A DNA stretch of 64,000 bases, from NCBI RefSeq assembly GCF_036688685.1, contig NZ_JAQQPS010000006.1, positions 62,001 through 126,000 on the forward strand, given 5' to 3'. Origin of the DNA: JALYUM01 sp036688685. Lineage in GTDB: Bacteria > Pseudomonadota > Gammaproteobacteria > Burkholderiales > Burkholderiaceae_D. Below, in pieces: positions 45,621 to 55,700 of the stretch. Position 1 is the first letter of the stretch, and the number at the start of each line of letters is the position of its first letter. The translations under genes and the position numbers were made by a program. The notes beneath the pieces were generated by a model, which made no database searches, had not been told where the DNA came from, and saw nothing but the letters and a program-made list of their open reading frames with translations.

Positions 45621-47657
45621 ATGTTTAAGCTACACCCGCTGCACCTCGCTGTCCTCCTCGTTTGCAATGCCGCCCATGCCGACGATCCGATGATCCAGCG
45701 CGTGCTGGTCGAAGGCTCGCGCAACAGCCAGCTTGGCCTGGTCGATTCAGCCAGCGCCGGCAGCATCGACCAGAAGGCGCTGGCCGCGCGCACCGTCTAC
45801 CGGCCCGGCGACGTGATCGAAGCCGTGCCGGGCCTGGTGGTCAGCCAGCACAGCGGCGAAGGCAAGGCCAACCAGTTTTATCTGCGCGGCTTTAACCTCG
45901 ACCACGGCACCGACCTGGCCACCTTCGTCGACGACATGCCGGTCAACCAGCGCAGCCACGCCCACGGCCAGGGCTGGACCGACCTGAATTTCCTGATGCC
46001 GGAACTGGTGTCGAAACTCGATTACCAGAAAGGACCGTATTCGGCGCGCAGCGGCGACTTCGCCTCGGCCGGCGCGGCGCAAGTGGGCTATGTCAACCGG
46101 CTGGTGCGCGATGTGTTCTCGGTAACGGCCGGGCAGGACGGCTTTGGCCGCGTGGCACTGGCCGGTTCGCCGCAGCTCGGCACCGGCACGCTGTTATATG
46201 CGATCGAGGTCATGCACAACGACGGCCCCTTCACCAACGCGCAGGATTTCCGCAAGGCGAACGCGGTGCTGCGCTACAGCCAGGGCTATGCGAATAATGG
46301 CTGGAGCGTCACGGCGATGGGCTACCAGAGCAGCTGGAACGCCACTGACCAGATTCCCGAACGCGCGGTTGACAGCGGTGCGCTGGGCCGCTTCGATGCG
46401 GTCGATCCGACCGATGGCGGCGCCACAAAACGCTTCAGTTTATCCAGCGTCTGGCGCCGCACGGACGCCGAATCGGCATCGAAGGTGAGTGCCTATATTG
46501 TCCGCAACCAGCTGGCGCTGTACTCCAACTTCACCTACTACCTCGACGATCCGGTCAACGGCGACCAGTTCGCCCAACCCGACCGGCGCGTCACCACCGG
46601 CTTCAACGCGGGCCATACCTGGCATCGGCACCTGGGTGAACGCAGCTCCGACTGGACCGTCGGCGCCGAGGTCCAGAACGACAATATCTTCAATGGCCTG
46701 TACAGCACGCGCGCGCGCCAGACCATATCAACAACGCGCGCCGACCATATTCTCGAAACCAGTGCCAGCCTCTACCTGGAAAACCTGACGCGCTGGGCCG
46801 ACTGGCTGCGCACCACCGCCGGCGTGCGCACCAACCAGTACCGCTTCGACGTGCAAAGCAGTCTGGCGGCGAACACGGGCAGCACGCGCGACCATATCAC
46901 CAGCCCGTCGCTGAACATCGCGCTGGGGCCGTGGCGTGCCACCGAACTGTATGCCAACATCGGCAACGGCTTTCACAGCAACGACGCGCGCGGCACGAAC
47001 ACGACCATCGATCCGAAAACCGGCGACGCGACCGCGCGCGTGCCGGGCCTGGTGCGCGCGCAGGGGATGGAACTGGGCCTGCGCACCGAGATCGTGCCAA
47101 AGATGCAGACGGCCGTCTCGCTGTACCGGCTCGACTTCGATTCGGAACTGACTTTTGTCGGCGACGCCGGCACCACCGAGGCCGGGCGCCCGAGCCGGCG
47201 CACGGGCATCGAGGTTTCGAACTACTACAAGGCGGCCAGATGGCTGTCGATCGACGTCGATGCGGCGTTCTCCCGCGCGCGCTCGCGCGACCGCGACCCG
47301 GCCGGCCAGCACATTCCCGGCGCGGTGGAAGGGGTGGGCCAGCTGGCGTTCACGGTCGACAAGGTGGGCCCGTGGTCGGGCGCGCTGCGGCTGCGCTATT
47401 TCGGGCCACGCCCGCTGATCGAGGACAACGCGGTACGCTCGCATGCCAGCCTGACCTTCAACGGTCGCATCGGCTACAAATGGTCGAACGACGTGCGCAT
47501 CGAACTGGAGGGTTTTAACCTGACCGACCGGCGCGATTCCGCCATCGATTATTATTACGCCTCGCGTTTGAAGGGAGAAGCGCTTGCGGTGGAAGATATT
47601 CACTTTCACCCGATCGAGCGGCGTTCGCTGCGCCTGACCCTGATGCGCAATTTTTAG
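45621..47657 (+). CDS. TonB-dependent outer-membrane receptor
   Basis: 678 residues, signal peptide ending near NAAHA. The plug domain is clear (RPGDVIEAVPGLVVSQHSGEGKANQF shortened; YLRGFNLDHGTDLATFVDDMPVN), followed by a beta-barrel ending in LRLTLMRNF with the C-terminal Phe of outer-membrane proteins. The barrel has many paired aromatic strands. It starts two bases after the DUF6702 gene. Ligand unknown; the linked peptidases and oxygenase suggest a peptide-like or metal-carrying ligand. Confidence 0.9.
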   Translation: MFKLHPLHLAVLLVCNAAHADDPMIQRVLVEGSRNSQLGLVDSASAGSIDQKALAARTVYRPGDVIEAVPGLVVSQHSGEGKANQFYLRGFNLDHGTDLATFVDDMPVNQRSHAHGQGWTDLNFLMPELVSKLDYQKGPYSARSGDFASAGAAQVGYVNRLVRDVFSVTAGQDGFGRVALAGSPQLGTGTLLYAIEVMHNDGPFTNAQDFRKANAVLRYSQGYANNGWSVTAMGYQSSWNATDQIPERAVDSGALGRFDAVDPTDGGATKRFSLSSVWRRTDAESASKVSAYIVRNQLALYSNFTYYLDDPVNGDQFAQPDRRVTTGFNAGHTWHRHLGERSSDWTVGAEVQNDNIFNGLYSTRARQTISTTRADHILETSASLYLENLTRWADWLRTTAGVRTNQYRFDVQSSLAANTGSTRDHITSPSLNIALGPWRATELYANIGNGFHSNDARGTNTTIDPKTGDATARVPGLVRAQGMELGLRTEIVPKMQTAVSLYRLDFDSELTFVGDAGTTEAGRPSRRTGIEVSNYYKAARWLSIDVDAAFSRARSRDRDPAGQHIPGAVEGVGQLAFTVDKVGPWSGALRLRYFGPRPLIEDNAVRSHASLTFNGRIGYKWSNDVRIELEGFNLTDRRDSAIDYYYASRLKGEALAVEDIHFHPIERRSLRLTLMRNF

Positions 47658-47665
47658 GCATATCC

Positions 47666-48400
47666 ATGACAATACCCGCACTGCCCACCACCGCGCCGGC
47701 GCAGCTGGCCGAGGCCCTGCGCGCCGACGGCTACGCAGTCGTGCGCCCGCAGGATGTGGCCCTGATGGCCGGCTGCACCCTCGACGATCTGAACGCACTG
47801 GCGCCGAGCTGGGACCGGCTCGAACTCGACCATTATCTGAAGGACGGCGGGCGCTACCGGCGCCGGCGTCACTCCTGCTTCGTACAGACCGGCGCGGCCC
47901 TGGCGCCGGCGCCACACCGGGCGCACTGGCAACCGATCGAGTACAACGCGCTGCACGGCGGCATGCGCCGCATGTTCGAGCCGGTCGAGCCGGCAATCGT
48001 CGCGCAACCGGCCTGGACGCAGTTGCTATGCGCGCTGGGCGACGTGTGTTCACAGGTGAAAGCGGCGCCAAGCTGGTTCGTCGAAGCGCACCAGTTCCGC
48101 ATCGACACGGCGGACGGCATCGGCCGGCCGACGCCGGAAGGCGCGCATCGGGATGGCGTGGATTTCGTCGCCGTGCTGCTGGTGGGCCGCACCGGCATCA
48201 AGGGCGGCGAGACACGCGTGTTCGAGGCCGATGGGCCGCGCGGGCAGCGCTTTACGATGCTGGCGCCGTGGACGCTGTTGTTGCTGGACGATGCGGCGGT
48301 GATTCATGAGTCGACGCCGATTCAGCCCCTTAGCGAGGGGGGGCATCGGGATACACTGGTGCTGACCTGGCGGGCGGGGTCGTTTCAGGGTGACGATTAA
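47666..48400 (+). CDS. 2OG-Fe(II) dioxygenase-family protein (PF10014-like)
   Basis: 244 residues, cytoplasmic. The HxD iron site is in GAHRDGVDFVAVLLV and the distal ligand and 2OG Arg in EGGHRDTLVLTWR. WFVEAHQFRI is also typical of the family, whose known members hydroxylate free amino acids such as L-isoleucine. It follows the receptor by eight bases, so an amino acid or peptide released by the M1 enzymes is a reasonable but unproven substrate. The gene ends the cluster; hairpin repeats follow. Confidence 0.82.
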   Translation: MTIPALPTTAPAQLAEALRADGYAVVRPQDVALMAGCTLDDLNALAPSWDRLELDHYLKDGGRYRRRRHSCFVQTGAALAPAPHRAHWQPIEYNALHGGMRRMFEPVEPAIVAQPAWTQLLCALGDVCSQVKAAPSWFVEAHQFRIDTADGIGRPTPEGAHRDGVDFVAVLLVGRTGIKGGETRVFEADGPRGQRFTMLAPWTLLLLDDAAVIHESTPIQPLSEGGHRDTLVLTWRAGSFQGDD

Positions 48401-48425
48401 CATCGCGTGTGGTCATACTCAGTAT

Positions 48426-48503
48426 GCGTCCCGACTTGCGTCGGGATGACGTTTTAACGCCGGTTGCCTAAAAACGTCACCCCGGCGAAGGCCGGGGCCC
48501 ATA
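48426..48503. repeat. REP-like hairpin pair, outward orientation
   Basis: Hairpin one is CGTCCCGACTTGCGTCGGGATGACG, written here as CGTCCCGACTTG + CGTCGGGATGACG (48427-48451); hairpin two begins CGTCACCCCGGCGAAGG and is followed by CCCATAACCCGTCAGC. The GTC ends face each other, opposite to the 12.7 kb element. Both lie between the dioxygenase gene and the minus-strand terminator. Confidence 0.7.
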
Positions 48504-48536
48504 ACCCGTCAGCACAAGCCCGACCAGAATCCCACA

Positions 48537-48573
48537 CAAAAAAATGCCCGCTGCACCTAGAAGGTGAGCGGGC
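48537..48573 (-). terminator. Rho-independent terminator of the DUF1501 gene
   Basis: Stem GCCCGCT / AGCGGGC (48546-48552 and 48567-48573) followed on the minus strand by an A and then eight Ts. It lies 110 bases after the DUF1501 stop, which is on the same strand. Confidence 0.75.
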
Positions 48574-48643
48574 TTGAAGTCCAATTTTTTTTGAAAACTG
48601 GAGGAGACAGGTCCAATATAGACCGATTTATGGTGCAGTGCAA

Positions 48644-48672
48644 TACGGTACAACTACGGTACATCTACGGTA
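48644..48672. repeat. Three direct repeats TACGGTA, 11 bases apart
   Basis: TACGGTA occurs at 48644, 48655 and 48666, an exact 11-base period of about one helix turn, in otherwise non-coding DNA just beyond the DUF1501 stop. It may be an operator or chance. Confidence 0.6.
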
Positions 48673-48685
48673 TTACAACAGTAGT

Positions 48686-49930
48686 TCAGCCCTGGATGAG
48701 CTCAAACCCCAGCGTTTTATGCGGCAGTGCGGGAAACAGCTTCACCAGCTGCTTGTCCCCCAGTCTCAGATGCTTTTCAGCAATCTGCGCCAGCACGGCC
48801 CGGAAGTCGGTCGTCACCGGCAAATCGCGCCCCTCGTTGAGCGCAGCATCGCCGACACCGGCCCATTCACCCAGCACTTTCCCGCCGCTGACGCCGCCCC
48901 CGAGCACCCACATCACGTTGCCATGTCCGTGATCGGTGCCGCCGTTGCCGTTCTCGCGCGCGGTGCGGCCGAATTCCGACATGACGACGATGGTGGTGTC
49001 CTGAAACAGGGGACCGAGTCGCTGCGCCAGCAGCGCCAGGCCCTGCGCCAGCGGCGCCAGGCGCCTGGCCAGCTGGCCGGTGGCGCCGCCCTGGCTGGCG
49101 TGGGTATCCCAGCCGCCCAGCGCGACGAACCCCAGCTGGATCCTGGCGTCGTTGCGCATCAACTGGGCCAGGCGCGCGGCGTCGTCGGGAAAGCCGTTCG
49201 GCAGCGGCGCGCCGTTGTCGGCGGCCTGCATTTCCTGCTTGTCGGCAGCGCTCATCACGTCGCGGTGGGCGGCCCTGCCATCGGCATACATTTTGGCCAC
49301 CCGCGAGTCGCCGGCATACAACTGGTCGAAGGCGGCGCCGACGACCGGCTTGTCCAGCACATTCGCCTTGACGCCGGCCGCGCCGTTGGCCAGGTTCATG
49401 GCGGCGGCGGAACCCTGCAAGATGCGCGGCATGACCGGGCCGATCGACAACGCCCGGATCGTCGCCGGCGCCCCCGGTAACTGGCTCACCATGCGATTCA
49501 TCCAGCCATCCGGCGTGTTCTTGCGGCCCGGCGTGGCTGACTCCATGTAGTCCTGCGCATCGAAATGGGAGCGGGTCGGATCGGGCGAACCGCTGGCGTG
49601 GATGAAGGCGAGTTTCTTTTGCTGCCAGAGCGGCGTCAAGGGCGCCAGCGCCGGATGCAGGCCGAAGTAGCCATCCAGGTCGATGGCGCCATTTTCAAGG
49701 CCGGGCAGGCCCAGGCCGATGGTCGGGCGCAGGCGCGCATAGTTGGCGTCGCCGACCGGGGCGACCACGTTCAGGCCATCGACCGCGCCGCGCAGCATCA
49801 CCACGATCAGCTTGCTTTTGGTGGGACGGGCGTCGGCATTCGTTGCAGCCCAGGCGGACCGCCCCACGGGCACGACCAGCGCCGCGCTGGCGGCCAGCGC
49901 GTTGAGAAAGCTTCTGCGTTCCATCGTCAT
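48686..49930 (-). CDS. DUF1501 exported protein
   Basis: 414 residues. N-terminus MERRSFLNALAASAALVV carries a twin-arginine signal. The body fits DUF1501 (sulfatase/alkaline-phosphatase-like fold): KLIVVMLRGAVDGLNVVAP, FIHASGSPDPTRSHFDAQDYME, GWDTHA, VMSEFGRTARENGNGGTDHG. Possible metal ligands are Asp, His and the TDHGHG stretch. AGAGGA precedes the ATG at 49930. Partner DUF1800 lies seven bases upstream, the usual pairing. Function uncharacterised. Confidence 0.9.
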   Translation of the reverse strand: MTMERRSFLNALAASAALVVPVGRSAWAATNADARPTKSKLIVVMLRGAVDGLNVVAPVGDANYARLRPTIGLGLPGLENGAIDLDGYFGLHPALAPLTPLWQQKKLAFIHASGSPDPTRSHFDAQDYMESATPGRKNTPDGWMNRMVSQLPGAPATIRALSIGPVMPRILQGSAAAMNLANGAAGVKANVLDKPVVGAAFDQLYAGDSRVAKMYADGRAAHRDVMSAADKQEMQAADNGAPLPNGFPDDAARLAQLMRNDARIQLGFVALGGWDTHASQGGATGQLARRLAPLAQGLALLAQRLGPLFQDTTIVVMSEFGRTARENGNGGTDHGHGNVMWVLGGGVSGGKVLGEWAGVGDAALNEGRDLPVTTDFRAVLAQIAEKHLRLGDKQLVKLFPALPHKTLGFELIQG

Positions 49931-49937
49931 GTTCCTC

Positions 49938-51407
49938 TTAATACTGCATGAAGTCGGGGCTGCCGAGCAGCATCGAGGCGCGCAATGGCGCCGCCGTTTG
50001 CGCGACGATGTCCCGGGTGCGCTGCGACATCGTGCTGCCCAGCGTGGCGTCGAGCAGGGCCGCATCGAGCGGCACCGGCGGCACGGTCGACTGCCCGAGC
50101 CTGCCGCCGGCCAGCGCCGTGGCAAAGGCAATGCGGCGCGACAGCGCGTCGGGATTGAGCCACGCTTGCTGGGTGTTGGCATAGCCGTTCGGCGTCTGGC
50201 AACCGTACAGCGGCATGCCCAGCTGGCTCATCGCAGACAGCAGCGGCTGGACATTGACGACCGGCGTGGCGGCCGCGCGCGCCGCCGACAGCACGAAGTG
50301 GTACGGCGTCTTGAACTTGGCGCCCATGGCATGCGGGGACATGAACTCGGCGCTGTAGAACAGGGTCCGCAGCACGGTGCGGATGTCGCCGCCACTGTCC
50401 TGCCAGCTACGCGCCATGCGCTCGACCAACTCGGGCGGCGGCGCGTCCTGCACGAAATACTGGGCCAGTTGATAACTGATGTGGTGCGCCGTGGCCGGAT
50501 GCATGGCCAGCACGTCGAGCGCCTGCTCGCCTTCGTTCTGCCCATCCGCGGCGATGTCCCGTCCCAGCCACCTCTTGGCGCCCTTGTCGTGGCGGCGCGC
50601 ATCGAAGCGGAAGGTTTCATTGGTCTCGATGAGGCGGCGCTGGTCGAACGTCCAGCCGGTGAGCATGCGCGCCAGCGCGGTCACGTCCTGCTGGCTGTAG
50701 CCGGCATCCACGCCCAGCGTGTGCAGTTCCATCAGCTCGCGCGCGTAATTTTCATTCAGCCCCACCTGCTTGCCGTTCGGCTTCTGGTCCGGGGCCGACG
50801 ACACCGCGTTATCCAGGTAGTACAACATGGCGGGATGTTTCGCGGTGGCGCCGAGCAGATCGCGGAAACTGCCCATGGCATGCGGGCGGATTGCATCTCG
50901 CTCATAGCTGGCCACCAGTGCACGGTCATTGCCCTTGCCGATGAACACATTGAAATGGTTGAACCAGAAGTCCACCATCACCTCTTCCAGCTGGCGCGGG
51001 CTGTCCAGGGCGCGCAGCACGCGCGCGTCCAGCGTATCGCGCGTGATTGTTTCATTCACCGCGCGCCGCTGCGCCTTCGACGCTTCCGATTCATCTTTTG
51101 CCTGCTTGTTCGCTGCGACGTGCTCGGCCAGCACCACGCCGGCCGGGCGGTTGACCGTGGCGATGGCGTCCAGGCGTGCCTGCAGCGGCGCCGGCAACGC
51201 CAGCGCCGCCGGTTCGAGCTGCTGGTCGATATAGCGCCGTACGCCCATCGCGGCCACCCGGTCGATGTCGCCGGGACGGGGGCCGAAACCGAGGCGGTTG
51301 AGAACGTGCGCAGCTTGCTGTTCGGTCGTGGCCGAGGTGACGGCTGACGCGGTAGTGGCATGCAGCAGAGCGGCGCCAGACAGCACCAATACGGAAAAAA
51401 GTTTCAT
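49938..51407 (-). CDS. DUF1800 exported protein
   Basis: 489 residues, signal peptide MKLFSVLVLSGAALLHATTASA. The helical DUF1800 body starts with AAHVLNRLGFGPRPGDIDRV and includes MVDFWFNHFNVF, NENYARELMELHTLGVDAGY and MLTGWTFD, all family hallmarks. GGAGGG precedes the ATG at 51407. It is the first gene of the DUF1800-DUF1501 pair. The role is not known; export of both suggests an envelope or extracellular function. Confidence 0.9.
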   Translation of the reverse strand: MKLFSVLVLSGAALLHATTASAVTSATTEQQAAHVLNRLGFGPRPGDIDRVAAMGVRRYIDQQLEPAALALPAPLQARLDAIATVNRPAGVVLAEHVAANKQAKDESEASKAQRRAVNETITRDTLDARVLRALDSPRQLEEVMVDFWFNHFNVFIGKGNDRALVASYERDAIRPHAMGSFRDLLGATAKHPAMLYYLDNAVSSAPDQKPNGKQVGLNENYARELMELHTLGVDAGYSQQDVTALARMLTGWTFDQRRLIETNETFRFDARRHDKGAKRWLGRDIAADGQNEGEQALDVLAMHPATAHHISYQLAQYFVQDAPPPELVERMARSWQDSGGDIRTVLRTLFYSAEFMSPHAMGAKFKTPYHFVLSAARAAATPVVNVQPLLSAMSQLGMPLYGCQTPNGYANTQQAWLNPDALSRRIAFATALAGGRLGQSTVPPVPLDAALLDATLGSTMSQRTRDIVAQTAAPLRASMLLGSPDFMQY

Positions 51408-51601
51408 GTAACCCTCCAGGACACCCATCTTTATACGCCTGCCGGGCCCGCACGACACAGGAAACCCCGTTTGTGTGGTGAGCAAATGTAACCGAGGAGG
51501 TCTTCCAACAATGGCAGATTTGCTACAGCAGGTGCAGCAGGTTTGCTAAACTCTCCGCTTGACTGCCGCCTTTGTACGCACTGCCTACCCGGATCCAGAA
51601 C

Positions 51602-52735
51602 ATGACTCGACCAGACTTCCTGCCCGTCCCTGCCCTGCTGGGCGCCATCGCATTCGGCGCGGCCTTGCTGTCCGCCAGCGTGCACGCCGCCGACAAGGAC
51701 AAGGCCGCCGCACCGACGCGCCCCGCGCTGACCGTCACCAGCGTCCAGGCCACGTCGAGCAGCCTGCCGCTGCAGCTGACGGCCAACGGCAATGTGGCCG
51801 CGTGGCAGGAAGCGATCATCGGTAGCGAGTCAAACGGTTTACGCCTGGCCGAGGTGCGCGTGAACGTCGGCGACGTCGTCAAGCAGGGCGATGTGCTGGC
51901 GGTGTTCTCAAGCGATACGGTCGACGCCGACGTGGCGCAAAGCCAGGCTGCGCTGCTGGAGGCGCAGGCGAATGCTGTTGAAGCCATCGCCAACGCCAAA
52001 CGCGCGCGCAACCTGGGCGACTCGGGCGCGCTGAGCCAGCAGGAAATCACACGCTACATGACGGCCGAAGGCGCGGCCAATGCGCGCATCGCGTCGGCCA
52101 AAGCCAGCCTCAGGGCGCAGCAGCTGCGCCTGAAATACACCAGGGTGGTGGCGCCAGACAGCGGCGTGATCTCGGCGCGCAGCGCCACCGTCGGCAGCGT
52201 GGTCGGCGTGGGCGCCGAACTGTTCCGCATGATCCGCCAGGGCCGCCTCGAATGGCGCGCCGAAGTCACGGCCACGGAACTGACCCGCATCAAGCCGGGC
52301 GCCAAGGTGCTGGTGAAAGCGGCCAACGGCAGCGAATTGACGGGCAAGGTGCGCATGATCGCGCCCACCGTCGACCTGCAGACGCGCACCGCACTGGTCT
52401 ACGTCGACCTGCCGACCTCGCTGTCGGCCAGCGCGCCGTTCAAGGCCGGCATGTACGCCAGCGGCCAGTTCGACATGGGCGTCTCGAACGCCGTGACACT
52501 GCCGCAGCAGGCCGTCGTGATTCGCGACGGTTTCAGTTATGTGTTCCGCCTGAATGCGGACAGCCGCGTCAGCCAGGTGAAAGTGGTCACCGGCCGGCGC
52601 CTGCTGGACCGCATCGAAGTCGTCAAGGGCCTCACGCCGAATGCCACCATCGTGGTGTCCGGCGCCGGCTTCCTGAATGACGGCGACCTGGTCAAAAATG
52701 TCGCCGCGCCGTTGCCGGCCGTGGCCAGCCGCTAA
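51602..52735 (+). CDS. RND efflux periplasmic adaptor (membrane fusion protein)
   Basis: 377 residues. Signal peptide (LLGAIAFGAALLSASVHA), lipoyl half-motifs around GLRLAEVRVNVGDVVKQGDVLAVF and RVVAPDSGVISARSATVGSVV, a short coiled-coil hairpin between them, and a beta-barrel with VRMIAPTVDLQTRT. It joins the inner-membrane pump to an outer-membrane channel. An alternative Met at 51572 is less likely because the signal peptide would be too long. It lies 19 bases before the pump gene; no outer-membrane factor is in the window. Confidence 0.9.
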   Translation: MTRPDFLPVPALLGAIAFGAALLSASVHAADKDKAAAPTRPALTVTSVQATSSSLPLQLTANGNVAAWQEAIIGSESNGLRLAEVRVNVGDVVKQGDVLAVFSSDTVDADVAQSQAALLEAQANAVEAIANAKRARNLGDSGALSQQEITRYMTAEGAANARIASAKASLRAQQLRLKYTRVVAPDSGVISARSATVGSVVGVGAELFRMIRQGRLEWRAEVTATELTRIKPGAKVLVKAANGSELTGKVRMIAPTVDLQTRTALVYVDLPTSLSASAPFKAGMYASGQFDMGVSNAVTLPQQAVVIRDGFSYVFRLNADSRVSQVKVVTGRRLLDRIEVVKGLTPNATIVVSGAGFLNDGDLVKNVAAPLPAVASR

Positions 52736-52754
52736 GACACCCGAGGATACGACC

Positions 52755-55700
52755 ATGAATTTTTCCGCCCTCTCGATCAAGAACCCGATCCCGGCGATCA
52801 TGCTGTTCGTGCTGCTCACGCTGGCCGGCCTGCTGGCCTACAAGATGAACGAGGTACAGGACTTCCCCGACATCGAACTGCCCATCGTGACGGTCAGCGC
52901 AGTACTCGACGGCGCCGCGCCGGCCCAGCTGGAAACCGAAGTCGCACGCAAGATCGAAGACTCGGTCGCCACCCTGCAAGGCGTGAAGAACATCTATACC
53001 AAGGTGCTTGACGGCGCCGCCACCGTCACGGTGGAATTCATCCTCGAGAAGGATTTGTCGGATGCCGTGAACGACGTGCGCGACGCGGTCGCGCGCGTAA
53101 AAGCCGATTTGCCGGCCGAGATGCGTGACCCGAGCGTGACCAAGGCGACCACCGCGGGGCGCGTCGTGATGACCTTCACGGCCGCCGCGGCGCCGGCCAA
53201 AACCGGCGGCGTGGCGCTGGACGACCAGGAAATCAGCTGGTTCGTCGACAATGCAGTCTCGAAACGCCTGCTCAGCGTGCCCGGTGTGGGCGCGGTGAAA
53301 CGCGTCGGTGGCGTCTCGCGCGAAGTGCGCATCGAGCTCGACGACGCGCGCATGGCAGCCTTGAAAGTGTCGGCGCTGGACGTGTCGCGCCAGTTGCGCA
53401 ATGTACAGCGCGAGGAACCAGGTGGACGCGGCGACGTCAGCGGCGCCGAGCAGTCGGTGCGCACCATTGCCACCGTGCAGACGGCGCAGGAACTGGGCCG
53501 CCTCGATATTCCGCTCCTTGATGGGCGCCACGTGCGCCTCGACCAGGTCGCGACAGTGACCGACACCGTGGCCGAGCCGCGCGCGATTGCCGAGCAGGAT
53601 GGCAAGCGCGTGGTGGCCATCGAAGTGTTCCGCACGCGCGGCGCCAGTGAACTGAAAGTGGCCGCCGGTTCGCGCGCGGCACTCGACGAGCTGCGCCTGA
53701 GCCACCCGAACATCGTCATCAAGGAAGTGATCGACAACGCCGCGCCGGTGCAGGAAAACTTCGACGTGTCGATGGAGATGCTGTACGAAGGCGCGATCCT
53801 GGCCGTGCTGGTGGTGTTCTGGTTCCTGCGCGACTGGCGCGCCACGCTGGTGGCCGCTGCCGCCCTGCCCTTGTCGGCCATCCCGGCGTTCCTGGGGCAG
53901 TACCTGTTTGGCTACACGCTCAACACGGTCACGCTGCTTTCGCTGGCGCTGGTGGTCGGCGTGCTGGTCGATGACGCCATCGTCGAGATCGAGAATATTT
54001 CGCGCCATCTGCGCATGGGTAAAACGCCGATGCAGGCCGCGCTGGAAGCGGCCGACGAAATCGGGATGGCCGTGATCGCCACCACCTTTTCTCTGGTGGC
54101 GGTGTTCCTGCCGACCGCCTTCATGGGCGGCATTCCGGGCAAATTTTTCAAGCAGTTCGGCTGGACCGCGGTGCTGGCAATTCTCGCCTCGCTGCTGGTA
54201 GCGCGCCTGCTCACGCCGATGATGGCGGCGTATATCATGAAACCTTCCAAGCACGGCGAAGAGAAGGATGGCTGGCTGATGCAGCGCTACATGGCATCCA
54301 TGCGCTGGTGCCTGCAGCACCGCCTGGTCACCGTGATTGCGGCGGGGGTCTTTTTCGTCGCGTCGATCGGCCTGGTGTTCCTGCTGCCAACCGGTTTCGT
54401 GCCGGCCAACGACCGCGGCCAGACCCAGATCACGGCCGAGCTGCCGCCCGGTTCCACGCTGGCGGAAACCAGCTTTGTGGCCGAACAGGTGCGGCGCGAA
54501 GCGATGAAGGTGTCGGGCGTGACCAGCATTTTCAGCTCGATCGGCGGCGGCTCGTCCGGTGACGCGTTCGCCCCGGGCGCCGCGGCCGAGGCGCGCCGCG
54601 CCGTGCTGACCGTGACCACACTGCACCGCAGCAAGCGCAGTACTTCGCTCGAATCGATCGAATCGGCCATCCGCACGCGCCTCGAACAGGTGCCCGGTGC
54701 GCGTTTCTCGGTGGGCCCGCCCGACACCGGCGTCAAGATGCAGCTGGTGCTGCGCAGCGAAGACCCGGCCGCGCTCAATCTCGCCTCGCAAGCCGTGCTG
54801 CGCGATCTGCGCACCTTGAAAGGCGTTGGCAATGTCAACTCGACCGCTGCACTGGTGCGCCCGGAAATCATCGTGCGGCCCGATTTTGCCAAAGCCGCCG
54901 AACTGGGCGTGACGGCTGCATCGATCGGCGAGACGGTGCGCGTGGCCACGGCCGGCGACTACGACCTGGCCTTGACCAAGATGAACCTGACCGAGCGCCA
55001 GGTGCCGATCCGCGTCAAGCTGCCCGATGCCGTGCGCGCCGACCTCGACGCGATCGGCCGCCTGACCGTCCCGGGCCGCAACGGTCCGGTGATGCTGGCC
55101 AACGTCGCCTCGGTGACGATGGAAAGCGGCCCGGCCCAGATCGACCGCCTGAACCGTTCGCGCAATGTGACCTTCGACGTCGAGCTGTCGGGCCGCTCGC
55201 TCGGCGAAGTCAACACCGAGGCGCGCGCGCTGCCGTCGGTGGCGAACCTGCCGCCGTCCGTCAAAATCGCCGAACTCGGCGACGCGCAGGAGATGGCCAG
55301 CCTGTTTGCCAGCTTCGGCATCGCCATGCTGATTGGCGTGATCTGCATCTACTGCGTGCTGGTGCTGCTGTTCACCGACTTCATGCAGCCGATCACCATC
55401 CTCGCGGCGCTGCCGCTGTCGATCGGCGGCGCCTTCGTGGCGCTGCTGGTGACCGGCCGGGCGCTGTCGATGCCGTCGATGATCGGTCTGATCATGCTGA
55501 TGGGGATCGTGACGAAAAACTCGATCCTGCTGGTCGACTATGCGATTCTGGCGAGGAAAGAAGGCATGAGCCGGTTCGACGCGCTGGTCGACGCCTGCCA
55601 CAAACGCAGCCGCCCGATTTTGATGACGACGATTGCGATGGGCGCCGGCATGTTGCCGCTGGCGCTGGGCATTGCCGGCGACCCGAGCTTCCGCTCGCCG

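Noticed and set aside
48546..48573. Hairpin read as a plus-strand terminator for the dioxygenase gene
   Set aside because: No T run follows on the plus strand; the long T run follows on the minus strand, so it belongs to DUF1501.
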